Shown here piece after piece: positions 48,828-58,495 of a stretch of DNA of 64,000 bases (its first letter is position 1; every line of letters starts with the position of its first letter). The notes under the pieces are model-generated. The model was not told the origin of the DNA, ran no database searches, and saw only the letters and a list, made by a program, of their open reading frames with translations. Origin of the DNA: JAWKNZ01 sp041391425 (GTDB taxonomy: Bacteria; Bdellovibrionota_B; Oligoflexia; Oligoflexales; JAWKNZ01); assembly GCA_041391425.1 (NCBI GenBank), contig JAWKNZ010000006.1, positions 1 through 64,000 on the forward strand, written 5' to 3'. The translations under genes and the position numbers were made by a program.

Positions 48828-49991
48828 ATGCAATTTTACAAAGTTCAAGAAAATATTGACTGGCATTTGGTTAAACGCTTTGTGACCTTTTGTGCTTTGC
48901 TTATCGCTTTTATCATATTGCTGACCTTATTTTTTAGCCCAATTTTAGTGCCTATTTTTCTCAGCTTTCTATTTGCTTACCTTTTAATCCCGATCGTAAA
49001 TCGCTTCACACGCCATAGATCTTCTAGAGGTCCAATTTCATTAGGAATCATTGTTCTATTTGTTGCTCTGTTTACATTCGCCTCATATCGCATTCTCCCA
49101 CTCGTTTATTATCAAATCCTCGATCTGCTTAATTTAGTGCCTGAGGCAGTGAGAAAAACTACAAGTATATGGATTCCCAGCATCAGAGACTTCGTAGTCA
49201 CCCATGATATCCTCGACCAAGAAACATTTGACGAGTTGGTAAAAAATGCAAGTATTATGACTCAGATTAGCAACCAAATCCGGCAAGCGGTCACAACCAT
49301 TTGGAACTCAGCACCTCAAGTATTAGGAACTGTGGTCAACTTAGTCCTGGTTCCACCACTAACGTTTTTTTTGCTAAAAGATATGCCAGTAATTGAAAAA
49401 CACCTAGCAACACTAATCCCTCGCGATCTACAATTCCTTGTCTTAGAAACGTTTCGTGGTATCAACAAAACCTTGCGTACTGTCATCAAAGGGCATGCGA
49501 CTGTAGCGGCAATTTTAGCTGTTTTGTATGTACTTGGGTTTAGTATTGTCGGCCTACAATCAGCAATTGCAATCGGACTGGTTGCAGGCCTTTGCCGGAT
49601 TGTCCCTTATCTAGATGTGGTAGTCGGTGGTATTCTTAGTATAATTGTCCTAGTACCTAATTTTACTGGATGGGGCCAAGTATTAGCTATTATAGGAGTC
49701 TTTACCTTTGTACAATCGCTTGATGGTATGTACATAACTCCACGTGTTGTAGGCGAACGAGTAGGGTTACATCCGATGATAGTTATTTTGTCCGTTTTTG
49801 CATTTGCCGATATGCTAGGGATCTGGGGGATTTTAATTGCAATACCAGCGATAGCTTTAATCAAGGATTTATGGCACGCGATTGTACCATATTATTTAGG
49901 ATCCAGAGCATATCAGCCAGTAGCACTTAAAAGTAATACAAGCAAGAATATTAATGAGTTAAGCAACTCAAAACCAAACGAACAGAAATAA
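48828..49991 (+). CDS. AI-2E family transporter (PerM/TqsA-like permease)
   Basis: A 387-aa membrane protein with about eight helices (LLIAFIILLTLFFSPILVPIFLSFLFAY at the start), central loop LKDMPVIEKHLATLIP and VAGLCRIVPYLDVVVGGI then PRVVGERVGLHPMIVIL, the family signature. Substrates range from autoinducer-2 to ions; unknown here. ATG 48828 follows AAAGGA. Confidence 0.88.
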   Translation: MQFYKVQENIDWHLVKRFVTFCALLIAFIILLTLFFSPILVPIFLSFLFAYLLIPIVNRFTRHRSSRGPISLGIIVLFVALFTFASYRILPLVYYQILDLLNLVPEAVRKTTSIWIPSIRDFVVTHDILDQETFDELVKNASIMTQISNQIRQAVTTIWNSAPQVLGTVVNLVLVPPLTFFLLKDMPVIEKHLATLIPRDLQFLVLETFRGINKTLRTVIKGHATVAAILAVLYVLGFSIVGLQSAIAIGLVAGLCRIVPYLDVVVGGILSIIVLVPNFTGWGQVLAIIGVFTFVQSLDGMYITPRVVGERVGLHPMIVILSVFAFADMLGIWGILIAIPAIALIKDLWHAIVPYYLGSRAYQPVALKSNTSKNINELSNSKPNEQK

Positions 49992-50059
49992 GCTCTATAA
50001 GCCAAATTGGTTTATAGAGTTAAGGTTTAAAACTCAGAATTGATTCATAGGAGCTTATC

Positions 50060-50353
50060 ATGTCAACGGAACTGACAAAAAGGAAGCATGTACGATTTAA
50101 ACCAGACATTGAAGATCTATGCCTGATTGACTTGAACCTCACAGGCGAATTCAAGCCTACAATAGGTGCTTTCATTGTCAACGAATCGCCTATGAGCGGC
50201 TGCGGTTTAGTATTGCGGGTAAACGACGGTGTCGACTCTGGAACAAAAATTAGGCTAAAACTTGGCAAATTAGCACCTCTAACTGGGGAAGTGGTATGGC
50301 ACAGAGAGCTCGATCATGAACTGGTAAAAGTGGGTATAAAGCTTTTAGATTGA
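50060..50353 (+). CDS. PilZ domain protein
   Basis: A 97-aa single-domain protein. The c-di-GMP motif RxxxR is seen in RKHVR (residues 8-12) and the second motif as NESPMSGCG (N-x-S-x2-G class), followed by beta strands ending VKVGIKLLD. Typical PilZ proteins transmit c-di-GMP signals to motility or envelope targets. AGGAGC precedes the ATG. It sits between a permease and uppS, apparently as its own unit. Confidence 0.75.
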   Translation: MSTELTKRKHVRFKPDIEDLCLIDLNLTGEFKPTIGAFIVNESPMSGCGLVLRVNDGVDSGTKIRLKLGKLAPLTGEVVWHRELDHELVKVGIKLLD

Positions 50354-50528
50354 GATTTGATATATAAATAAACATGCAGACCTAAAGCCATGGGGTAAAG
50401 TCCGCCTTTATTTTGAGCAAATCTTTGAAATTTTGACCGCTTTTAGTTTTTTTGTAGAAAAAGGGCTAGAAGCGTACTAGGTTGTACCCCTGTTCTATTT
50501 TGTACAATCCCTGTGAATTGGAAATTGA

Positions 50529-51392
50529 ATGTCCCCAGGCAGCCTTTCCGCAACAATAAATAATCTAAAATCTAATCCAGCAATGCCTAAGCATGTTGCG
50601 ATTATCATGGATGGCAATGGTCGGTGGGCGCAAGAGCACGCTCGCCCTCGAGTTTGGGGCCACAAGAAAGGCGTTGAGAGCGTTCGAGCAGTCGTAGAAA
50701 CTGCTGGGCAGTTAGAACTATCAGCTTTAACACTTTTTGCTTTTAGTGAAGAAAATTGGGGCCGGCCTTCATACGAAGTCGAAGCTATTATAAAACTTCT
50801 CGATACATACGTTGTCAAAGAACGAGATGCACTGCATCGTAACAATGTTGTATTTCGAACAATAGGTGACCTCAGCCGACTGCCTAAAAGCACGCGTCGA
50901 CGCATTGAAGAAACCAAGGATTATCTAAAAGGAAATACGGGTCTTGTCCTAAATGTTGCTATTAGTTACGGAGGGAGATCAGAAATTGCGGATGCATGCC
51001 GCCAGATTGCATCCAAAGTTCAAGAAGGCTCCCTCACTCTTGAAAAAATTGATCAAAACTTAGTAGACAGCTTTATGTATACAAAGGGCCTCCCTGATAT
51101 TGACTTAGTAATACGCACAAGTGGTGAACTTAGAGTTTCGAATTTTCTCCTATGGCAAATTGCCTATGCTGAGCTCTATTTTTCTCAAATATATTGGCCC
51201 GACTTTCGCCAACTGCAATTTATTGAAGCCATTCGAGACTTTCTAGGAAGGAAGAGAAGGTTTGGGCTCTTAGAAGATAAGGTTAACAGTAAAGAAAGTA
51301 CAAAACCAATACCTTCAGAAAATTCCGAAGCCGAGCAAATACCTCTAAAGGGCAATGACATCACCCCCAGCGCTGGTGGTCTTAGATGCTAA
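50529..51392 (+). CDS. uppS: Isoprenyl transferase (undecaprenyl diphosphate synthase)
   Basis: A 287-aa cis-prenyltransferase making the C55 carrier for peptidoglycan and O-antigen. Seen: HVAIIMDGNGRWAQE with catalytic D28, FAFSEENWGRP, LNVAISYGGRSEI and VIRTSGELRVSNFLLWQ. A charged 40-residue tail follows the core. First gene of the envelope operon; cdsA overlaps its end by 7 bases. Confidence 0.95.
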   Translation: MSPGSLSATINNLKSNPAMPKHVAIIMDGNGRWAQEHARPRVWGHKKGVESVRAVVETAGQLELSALTLFAFSEENWGRPSYEVEAIIKLLDTYVVKERDALHRNNVVFRTIGDLSRLPKSTRRRIEETKDYLKGNTGLVLNVAISYGGRSEIADACRQIASKVQEGSLTLEKIDQNLVDSFMYTKGLPDIDLVIRTSGELRVSNFLLWQIAYAELYFSQIYWPDFRQLQFIEAIRDFLGRKRRFGLLEDKVNSKESTKPIPSENSEAEQIPLKGNDITPSAGGLRC

Positions 51393-52240
51393 AGCAGAGA
51401 ATTATTACTGCCATTGTTTGTCTACCAATTGTATTCTATCTACTGATATGGGCTGATCAGAAAATCGCTACTTTTTTTTTTCTAGTATGCATCGGGCTTT
51501 CTGTCTTTGAAATTTCTGGACTTATGCTGCCAGCACTAGAACAAAGGCTTAATGCAAACCCATCTAAAACAGGCTACTCCTTTAAAAAATGGCAACTCCT
51601 CTGTGTGATTTTTGCTATTTTTATGTTTTTAATTTCCACCTTTGGTGATCAAAGAGCAGGTAGAGGTGGCATTGTCTTAGGCATGAGTTTACTAATGCTT
51701 GTCGGTGTTTTTTCAAGCCGTACCATAGAACGTTCTATGGTGAGACTTACCGGATTTTTAGTAAGCATTTGCTACGGTTGTTTGCCATGGCTAGCAATAT
51801 GGGATGTCTATATTATGGGACAGTATGGACAAGGCCTAATGTTAGTTATAGCAATTGTCATGTCAAATGACACTGGCGCCTATTTTGGTGGCAGGCACTT
51901 TGGTAAGCGTAAACTTGCAAAAACGCTCTCTCCCAAAAAAACTTGGGAAGGGGCTTTTTTTGGAATCATTTCAGGCGTTTGTGGAGCATTACTGATAAAT
52001 GCACTCTATCAATTTAAAATAGGCAGTTGGCCTGTCATGGTTGTGGCAGGAATAGTCGGAGGTATCGCTGGCATTATGGGAGACCTAGTCGAATCTGCTT
52101 TCAAAAGGTTTGCCGGTGTTAAAGACTCTGGAAAAGTTTTTCCAGGCCACGGAGGCTTTTTAGACAGAGTAGACTCACTTTTGTTTGCTGCTCCCGCTGT
52201 GTGGTTTATACTCTATGCGAATGAAGTTTTCGTAAAGTAG
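51386..52240 (+). CDS. cdsA: Phosphatidate cytidylyltransferase
   Basis: A 284-aa polytopic enzyme making CDP-diacylglycerol. The CTP-transferase signature is complete: SPKKTWEGAFFG, GDLVESAFKRFAGVKDSGKVFPGHGGFLDRVDSL. About seven helices precede it. Its product feeds PssA encoded downstream. Confidence 0.95.
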   Translation: MLKQRIITAIVCLPIVFYLLIWADQKIATFFFLVCIGLSVFEISGLMLPALEQRLNANPSKTGYSFKKWQLLCVIFAIFMFLISTFGDQRAGRGGIVLGMSLLMLVGVFSSRTIERSMVRLTGFLVSICYGCLPWLAIWDVYIMGQYGQGLMLVIAIVMSNDTGAYFGGRHFGKRKLAKTLSPKKTWEGAFFGIISGVCGALLINALYQFKIGSWPVMVVAGIVGGIAGIMGDLVESAFKRFAGVKDSGKVFPGHGGFLDRVDSLLFAAPAVWFILYANEVFVK

Positions 52241-52246
52241 GAGGCA

Positions 52247-54016
52247 ATGATGTATGATTTTTTAAGCCATCCGATTCCAGCTGTTCTTTTCTTACTTGGC
52301 ATCTTAGTTTTTGTACATGAATTCGGACATTTTATAGTTGGCAAGCTATGTGGCATCGGCGTCGAAATTTTTTCCATCGGTTTCGGTCCAAGAATTTTTG
52401 GATTTCGCCATAATGGAACTGATTACCGCATAAGTTGGATTCCTTTAGGGGGTTATGTCAAATTCGCAGGGTCAATGCCCTCCGAAGATGTGCCCGATCG
52501 TTTTATCGGAAAGGAGCTTTATCGAGCTTCCTTACTTAAGCGATTCTTTGTGATCTCAGCAGGTCCTTTTGGCAACCTTCTATTAGCAGCTGTTGTTTAT
52601 TTTATCCTTGGTACTGCCGGGATAAATCATCCTAGTTCCGTAATCGGTGAGGTCAGGCCTGAAAGCCCCGCAGATCGCGCAGGTTTTATGTCTGGTGATC
52701 AAGTTATCGCAATCGATGATAATAAAGTTGAAAAGTGGAGAGACCTGCAGGAAATAATTTCAAAATCAGCGGGAAAAAATCTGTTGGTTCGTATCTTACG
52801 AGATGAAAAACCTATCGACTTACAAGTTAGTCCAGCATCAGTCACACAAGAAAATATGAATGGTAAAAAGGTTCAGATTGGGCGTGTAGGAATCGGTTAC
52901 GGTTTTCTCCCCCCCTTAGTAAGTATGTTATCTAAAGACTCTGAGCTAGCTAAACAAGGGATGAAAACCGGTGATAGCATCTACTCCATTGAATTTAACG
53001 GTAATGAATATCTAATTAAATCATGGGCTGAATTTTTAGCGAAGTTAAATCAAGCATACCAAGACCAAGTTGATTCTTTAAAAATTAACTGGTCAACAGT
53101 TCCAAGCGAAAATTCTGGCAATAGTAAGGATCAACCAAGTGAAACCCCACAAAAAATCCATTCTGCGACTATATTGACAACAATATGGAAAACTACTGAA
53201 TTTAATAACGAAGTGCAAATGCTCATCAATGCTAAAGCCATGAATGCGTTTCGCAAAAAACTTGCTGAAAGCTTGTTCCTATCGGACGCACAGCTCACAA
53301 TAAGCAAGGCCTCAGGTACATTAGATAAAACGCTGAAACAAAATGACCGAATTCTTGAATTTTCACACACCCAAGTTCGTGATATTTATCACTTACAGGA
53401 GCTCATTAGCGAAAACAAGGAAGCAAGTGTAGAGCTCCTCATAAATCGAAAAGACCAAGAGTTGAAATTAAAAATAGATCTGAAGCCAGTAGAAGTGCAG
53501 AAACCTTCAGGATTGGAGATCGTCTATGTTCTTCCAGTTTCATTTATTGGCGCCTCAATTGAGCCCGACCCTGTGATTGAAAAGTATGACAATATTTTCG
53601 CTGCATCATGGTATGGTATTAAACAAACAGTGGCACATTCTGGAATGCTAGCAGCTAGCATTTGGGGGTTAATCACAGGTGATGTCCCTTTGAAAGCATT
53701 GGGAGGCCCGATGCTAATTGCAAAAGTAGCGGGAGATTCTGCTAAATTAGGATGGCAGGCTTTTTTAACATCGATGGCCTTAATTAGTATTAACCTAGGT
53801 ATGATCAACTTATTTCCCATTCCAGTCTTAGATGGAGGGCAATTAGTTATCGTCGGTATAGAAGCTGTAAGAAGAAAACGCTTAAGCGAAGCAGCTATTG
53901 AAAACTATCAAAAAATTGGCTTTGTTATGGTTATGTCACTAGTAGTTTTGGCGACTTACAACGACATAAGCCGCTTTTGGGCATCTATGGTCAAGGGAGT
54001 TGCGGGGCTATTTTAA
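52247..54016 (+). CDS. rseP: Site-2 protease RseP, long form
   Basis: Intramembrane zinc metalloprotease of the sigma-E envelope stress route. HEFGH (24-28) and LDGG (D529) are the metal ligands in two membrane helices; PDZ domains lie between (GEVRPESPADRAGFMSGDQVIAIDD and a second around LAKQGMKTGDSIYSIEF). At 589 aa it is longer than E. coli RseP (450) owing to an extended, partly polar PDZ-linker. GGAGG just precedes the ATG. Confidence 0.94.
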   Translation: MMYDFLSHPIPAVLFLLGILVFVHEFGHFIVGKLCGIGVEIFSIGFGPRIFGFRHNGTDYRISWIPLGGYVKFAGSMPSEDVPDRFIGKELYRASLLKRFFVISAGPFGNLLLAAVVYFILGTAGINHPSSVIGEVRPESPADRAGFMSGDQVIAIDDNKVEKWRDLQEIISKSAGKNLLVRILRDEKPIDLQVSPASVTQENMNGKKVQIGRVGIGYGFLPPLVSMLSKDSELAKQGMKTGDSIYSIEFNGNEYLIKSWAEFLAKLNQAYQDQVDSLKINWSTVPSENSGNSKDQPSETPQKIHSATILTTIWKTTEFNNEVQMLINAKAMNAFRKKLAESLFLSDAQLTISKASGTLDKTLKQNDRILEFSHTQVRDIYHLQELISENKEASVELLINRKDQELKLKIDLKPVEVQKPSGLEIVYVLPVSFIGASIEPDPVIEKYDNIFAASWYGIKQTVAHSGMLAASIWGLITGDVPLKALGGPMLIAKVAGDSAKLGWQAFLTSMALISINLGMINLFPIPVLDGGQLVIVGIEAVRRKRLSEAAIENYQKIGFVMVMSLVVLATYNDISRFWASMVKGVAGLF

Positions 54017-54774
54017 TGAATCTTGCTTTGATTCTAGATACAACTATACAAGGGGTTTCGATGGGGCTTATAGATTTATCTTCCCCCAGCAAAGGTTACT
54101 TATGGAAAGAAGCCCACTTAAAAAAATTTGGCTCAGCACAAAGCATATCGCGTTTATTCAAGAAAGCTATGGATAGCATACAGTCTAAACCTGAAGCGAT
54201 AAGCCGGATCGTAATCTCCAATGGACCCGGCTCATTTACAGGCATTAAAATTGGATTATCTTGGGCTAGTGGTTTTGCCCAAGGACTTAAAGGTGGGTGC
54301 TATTTTCAAGCACTTTCATCGCTGGAATCGGCTGCACATGAACAATTCTTAAACGCCTCAAAGAAAAAAACGCACCCCGAAGGCTTTAGACTAGTTTTTT
54401 TAGCAGGTTCGACAAAAACTCATGGCTTTGTAACCGTTATTGATCAATATTCAGCATCAACTCAACTATTTGAAATTAAAAGTGAAGATTTTAAGAATTT
54501 ACTGCACTATAAAGAAAAATGCACATACCTTGTATTAGCGAATGTATGGCCAGAATTTGAATTATTTAAACAACAAAATATAAACGAGCTTAATATCGAG
54601 TATATAAGTTTAACCGATGAAGAGACTTCCCAATTGGTACTAGATGGAATGGCTAGAAAAGCCTTCGAGGCATTAAATGACGATTTAGAAAAAAATGTTT
54701 TAGCACCAAATTTTATGCGGGAATCAACAGCTGAAGAAAGACTCAAGAGAAAGGTTGGCATAAATGGGATCTAA
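54016..54774 (+). CDS. tsaB: tRNA threonylcarbamoyladenosine biosynthesis protein TsaB
   Basis: A 252-aa ASKHA-fold protein that partners TsaD in making t6A37 of ANN-decoding tRNAs. Seen: LALILDTTIQGVSMGLID and SNGPGSFTGIKIGLSWASGFAQG, the family signature. The start overlaps the rseP stop (TAATG), and its end overlaps pssA by 11 bases. Confidence 0.9.
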   Translation: MNLALILDTTIQGVSMGLIDLSSPSKGYLWKEAHLKKFGSAQSISRLFKKAMDSIQSKPEAISRIVISNGPGSFTGIKIGLSWASGFAQGLKGGCYFQALSSLESAAHEQFLNASKKKTHPEGFRLVFLAGSTKTHGFVTVIDQYSASTQLFEIKSEDFKNLLHYKEKCTYLVLANVWPEFELFKQQNINELNIEYISLTDEETSQLVLDGMARKAFEALNDDLEKNVLAPNFMRESTAEERLKRKVGINGI

Positions 54775-55657
54775 GCGGTTTATGACTCCCAAAATTGGGG
54801 GTGCAGTCTATATCTTACCTAACTTATTAACGACCGGAAATTTATTCTTCGGTTTTTTTTCGGTTGTCAAATCTTTACATGGAAACTTCTGGGAAGCTGG
54901 GATTGCTATTTTACTTGCTTCAGTTTTTGATATTCTTGATGGGCGGGTTGCCAGGCTAACTAATGGTACAAGTGAATTTGGCGTTCAATACGATTCTCTA
55001 TGCGATTTACTTTCATTTGGCCTAGCTCCTGCTTTTTTAATGTACCAATTTGGCCTAAATTCTATGGGGAGGGTGGGCTGGATTCTTTGCTTTGTTTTTT
55101 TAGCCTGCGGTGCCCTCCGTCTAGCACGATTTAATGTGCAAAGTGCCATAGGCAAAGCTCATGGTGATTTTACTGGGCTGCCAATACCAATGGCTGCAAC
55201 CGTGGTTGCCACTTTTGTCGCTTTTTCTGTTGATCTACAATCTAACCCTGACGAAGATTTATGGATCATACAAAAGATAGCTGAATTTCTAGACAAGGAC
55301 CAAATTCGTAACTTTATCTTGATTGGAATGGCACCGACTTTGGGACTTTTAATGGTTAGCAATGTTGCGTACCGTTCTCATAAATCGATGCATTTTAGTA
55401 TTGTAAAGCCTTTTCGATTGCTAGCAATTTTAGTTATGGTAGTAGGTTTATTGGCCGCAAAGCCGGAAATGTTCGGCTTTCTCTTCTGTCTTCTATACGC
55501 GTTAAGCGGGCCTTTTGAATGGATAATTGGATGGAAAAAACTCGAAAATGACGATGATATTTTTACACCTATAGATGACAATGATTCAGTAATGGAGACC
55601 CGCTCAGACCTAGTGGGTAAGAGTTTAGAGGCTAGAAATAACAAGGATAAGCCATGA
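54764..55657 (+). CDS. pssA: CDP-diacylglycerol-serine O-phosphatidyltransferase
   Basis: A 297-aa CDP-alcohol phosphatidyltransferase. The motif D-G-x2-A-R-x8-G-x3-D-x3-D begins at D59 (DGRVARLTNGTSEFGVQYD). About eight helices (LPNLLTTGNLFFGFFSVV at the start). It makes phosphatidylserine from CdsA product. A 50-residue acidic tail follows. Next gene overlaps as ATGA. Confidence 0.93.
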   Translation: MGSKRFMTPKIGGAVYILPNLLTTGNLFFGFFSVVKSLHGNFWEAGIAILLASVFDILDGRVARLTNGTSEFGVQYDSLCDLLSFGLAPAFLMYQFGLNSMGRVGWILCFVFLACGALRLARFNVQSAIGKAHGDFTGLPIPMAATVVATFVAFSVDLQSNPDEDLWIIQKIAEFLDKDQIRNFILIGMAPTLGLLMVSNVAYRSHKSMHFSIVKPFRLLAILVMVVGLLAAKPEMFGFLFCLLYALSGPFEWIIGWKKLENDDDIFTPIDDNDSVMETRSDLVGKSLEARNNKDKP

Positions 55658-56688
55658 GGCCAGAAAAAAAACGAAGCTTTGAAAAAATAGCCATTGTTGG
55701 AGCTACAGGAGCTGTTGGTCGGCAAATGTTACAAGACTTGGAAGAGTTGCCGAACTTTGATGCTGAGCTTTTTCTTTTTGCAAGCCCCCGATCTGCAGGA
55801 GAAATATTACATTTTCACAACAAGCGTATTGCAGTCCAAGCTTGGAGCCTAGAAGCAGCTAAAGACATAGATATATTTCTAATGAGTGCAGGTGGCGATT
55901 TTTCCAAAGAGTATTCACCCAAGTTAGTAGAACAAGGCGCAATCGTCATCGATAATAGCAGTGCCTGGCGCATGCATAAAGAGGTTCCATTAGTGGTGCC
56001 GGAAGTAAATTCTTCACAACTTGACACTATGCAATCAGGAATTATTGCCAATCCAAACTGCTCTACTATCCAAATGGTTGTACCACTTGCTGCAATCCAC
56101 CAAAAACTTGGACTTGAAATGGTTGCCGTATCTACATATCAATCGGTTTCAGGAAGCGGACAAAAGGGTATTGCTGAGCTATCTAAGCAAATAAAAGATC
56201 GTTTTAATTTAAATGAAATTAATCCACAAGTTTATCCACAGGCTATTTCATTTAATGTTCTCTCTTCTATCGGAGCAATTGATCCTTTTGGCCATTGTGA
56301 AGAAGAGAAAAAAATGGTTTTGGAAACACGAAAAATCCTTGGATTAGAAGATTTAGCAGTCCATGCAACCACAGCCAGAGTGCCGACAATTAATTGCCAC
56401 TGTGAATCTGTCCTGGTTAAGTGTAAAAAATCCATTAGCTTACCTGAACTAAAAAAACTCTTCGCGGCTATTCCTGGCGTGGTATATGATCCTGACCTCT
56501 TACCATCAGACTCTCCAAGCCCTCTCTTAGTAGCAGGTAAACCACAAATATACGTTAGTCGAATCAGATTAGGCCACGAGCAAACAAAATCTGCATACTT
56601 TCAATTTTGGGTTGTTGCAGATAATTTGCGCAAAGGTGCAGCTACGAACGCTGTACAAATTTTAAGTTATCTATGGGGTACAAAATAA
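55654..56688 (+). CDS. asd: Aspartate-semialdehyde dehydrogenase
   Basis: A 344-aa enzyme of the Lys/DAP/Thr/Met pathway, here linked to wall synthesis. NADP site IAIVGATGAVGRQML, SSAWRMHKEVPLVVPEVN, catalytic C136 in NPNCSTIQM, and the C-terminal substrate His in CHCES/HATTARVPT. Overlaps pssA by four bases. Confidence 0.94.
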   Translation: MRPEKKRSFEKIAIVGATGAVGRQMLQDLEELPNFDAELFLFASPRSAGEILHFHNKRIAVQAWSLEAAKDIDIFLMSAGGDFSKEYSPKLVEQGAIVIDNSSAWRMHKEVPLVVPEVNSSQLDTMQSGIIANPNCSTIQMVVPLAAIHQKLGLEMVAVSTYQSVSGSGQKGIAELSKQIKDRFNLNEINPQVYPQAISFNVLSSIGAIDPFGHCEEEKKMVLETRKILGLEDLAVHATTARVPTINCHCESVLVKCKKSISLPELKKLFAAIPGVVYDPDLLPSDSPSPLLVAGKPQIYVSRIRLGHEQTKSAYFQFWVVADNLRKGAATNAVQILSYLWGTK

Positions 56689-56740
56689 TTTATTCGGTTA
56701 TACTAAAACCTCGAATACTGACACAGTGGTGAGGATTTCT

Positions 56741-57577
56741 ATGTTCAAAAAATTTGTTTCATTATTCCTAAGATTTTCGTCGATATTTTTAGCGCTGACT
56801 ACAACCTATAAAGCGCTAATTTATGCTCAAGATGAACAGCAGATTAATAGCGAAGAGGAAAATATATCTACTCCTTCATTATCAACGGAGCCAGAAAGGT
56901 GGAATTTTGGTAAATATCGATTGAGAATTGGTGTTGGCCGGCCAGACTTTCCAGATAAAGAAGGATTTTATCAAGCGCATTATGGCAAAGAGGCTAATTA
57001 TTTACTTTTCGGGGGTGACTACAATCTATGGCAAAAATACGTTGCCATAGGGGTAGGGGTCAAAGGCCTCTATTACACAGACAGAGGGCATGCTTCGCTT
57101 CCTGCTGATCAACTAACAAATGCAACATCAGATAGCGTCAATGTTTTAGATGCCAAAACAGAATTTACGATTTCCTCAATCCAAAGTCTTTTAACTCTGC
57201 AGGCAAGCCCTTTTCCACTGAAGTATTTAACCCTGGATGGATGGGCTGGGGTAGAGTACTTATGGTTCGATGATGTTCGCATTATTGAGGATGAAAGTGC
57301 AGATTCACCTAGTACAGATGACAGCACTACAAAATCAAACACCCAAGATATGACAAAAGGAGCCCGAACGTCTCTAGTTACAGGGGTCGCTCTCAATATT
57401 TTACTCAATGCCCTTGATGACAGCTCTGTTAATTCAATGCGTAGAACGATGGGCCTTGGCTCTGTGTATATATCTCCGTTTGTAGAAATTGTTTCTAGAC
57501 TAGGCAACAGTAAAAAAGGAATCAACCTTGATCGGAATGCCATAGGCATCTCTTTTACTTTTGAAAGCACTAGGTAA
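56741..57577 (+). CDS. Exported hypothetical protein, probable outer-membrane beta-barrel
   Basis: A 278-aa protein with a signal peptide (FLRFSSIFLALTTTYKALIYA), a short acidic linker and alternating beta strands (YRLRIGVGRPDF, YVAIGVGVKGLYYTD, VYISPFVEIVSRLG, IGISFTFE at the C-terminus, which ends in aromatic-alternating style though followed by STR). No family recognised. ATG 56741 chosen over GTG 56726 because GTGAGGA sits between them. 52 bases after asd, before truA. Confidence 0.7.
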   Translation: MFKKFVSLFLRFSSIFLALTTTYKALIYAQDEQQINSEEENISTPSLSTEPERWNFGKYRLRIGVGRPDFPDKEGFYQAHYGKEANYLLFGGDYNLWQKYVAIGVGVKGLYYTDRGHASLPADQLTNATSDSVNVLDAKTEFTISSIQSLLTLQASPFPLKYLTLDGWAGVEYLWFDDVRIIEDESADSPSTDDSTTKSNTQDMTKGARTSLVTGVALNILLNALDDSSVNSMRRTMGLGSVYISPFVEIVSRLGNSKKGINLDRNAIGISFTFESTR

Positions 57578-57585
57578 CAAATACG

Positions 57586-58389
57586 ATGTTTGTTGGTCCA
57601 AAGTACAAGATAGAATTAGCTTACTTTGGAAAACCCTTTGTCGGCTTTCAATCTCAGCCGTGTGGCAATGCAATCCAAGATCATTTAGAAAAAGCGCTGG
57701 GAACTTTTCTAGCACAAGACATAAGAATAGTAGGTGCATCACGTACAGATTCAGGGGTTCATGCAGAACAGCAAATTGTAACCTTTTCTACGGATAAGCC
57801 TTTTAACAAATTTGCTTGGCTTAGAGGGCTAAATGCCCTAACTCCTAAAGAAATATCTATCAAAGATATTTCTTTAGTCGACAATGAATTTCATCCAATT
57901 CACAGCGCCAAGGCAAAAGCCTATCGTTACCGAGTTTGGCTTGGAAACTGCTGGAACCCATTTGTACAGCCTTTTGTATGGGAAGTCATTCCACCCATTG
58001 ATGTGCAATTATTAACAACGGAAGCAAGCAAACTAGTCGGAGAGTACGATTTTACCTCATTTTGCAACACCGATACTGATATTATGACAAAAACCCGAAA
58101 ATTACTTGAAGTTAAGATTGAACAGAAAGGACCATTGCTTAATTTTTGGTTTATTGGGGAAGGTTTTTTAAAGCAAATGGTACGTATTATAGTGGGCACT
58201 TTAATTGATATTTCTTGTGGTAAGCTAGAAACCCCTATTGATCTAATAATAAACAGACAAGATCGCCGTTTGGCAGGAATCACAGCTCCTGGAAAAGGCT
58301 TAACATTAGTCAAGGTTTTTTATAACGATGTTGCAAAGATAGATGCACTAATTACAGAGTCCGAGCAAGGTTTTTGCCAGAGTATTTAA
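57586..58389 (+). CDS. truA: tRNA pseudouridine synthase A
   Basis: A 267-aa enzyme for pseudouridine 38-40 of the anticodon arm. Catalytic D55 in SRTDSGVHAEQQIVTF; KAKAYRYRVWLGN and FLKQMVRIIVGTLIDI confirm the family. Starts 8 bases after the upstream gene. Confidence 0.95.
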   Translation: MFVGPKYKIELAYFGKPFVGFQSQPCGNAIQDHLEKALGTFLAQDIRIVGASRTDSGVHAEQQIVTFSTDKPFNKFAWLRGLNALTPKEISIKDISLVDNEFHPIHSAKAKAYRYRVWLGNCWNPFVQPFVWEVIPPIDVQLLTTEASKLVGEYDFTSFCNTDTDIMTKTRKLLEVKIEQKGPLLNFWFIGEGFLKQMVRIIVGTLIDISCGKLETPIDLIINRQDRRLAGITAPGKGLTLVKVFYNDVAKIDALITESEQGFCQSI

Positions 58390-58495
58390 CTGTGAAATTA
58401 CAACCAATTGCTACAAAAAGGCCTAGCGGCCAGCTGTTCTGTGGTTTATCATAACTATCGAAAAATCACTTAATACTAGCCATGGGGTCAGTACC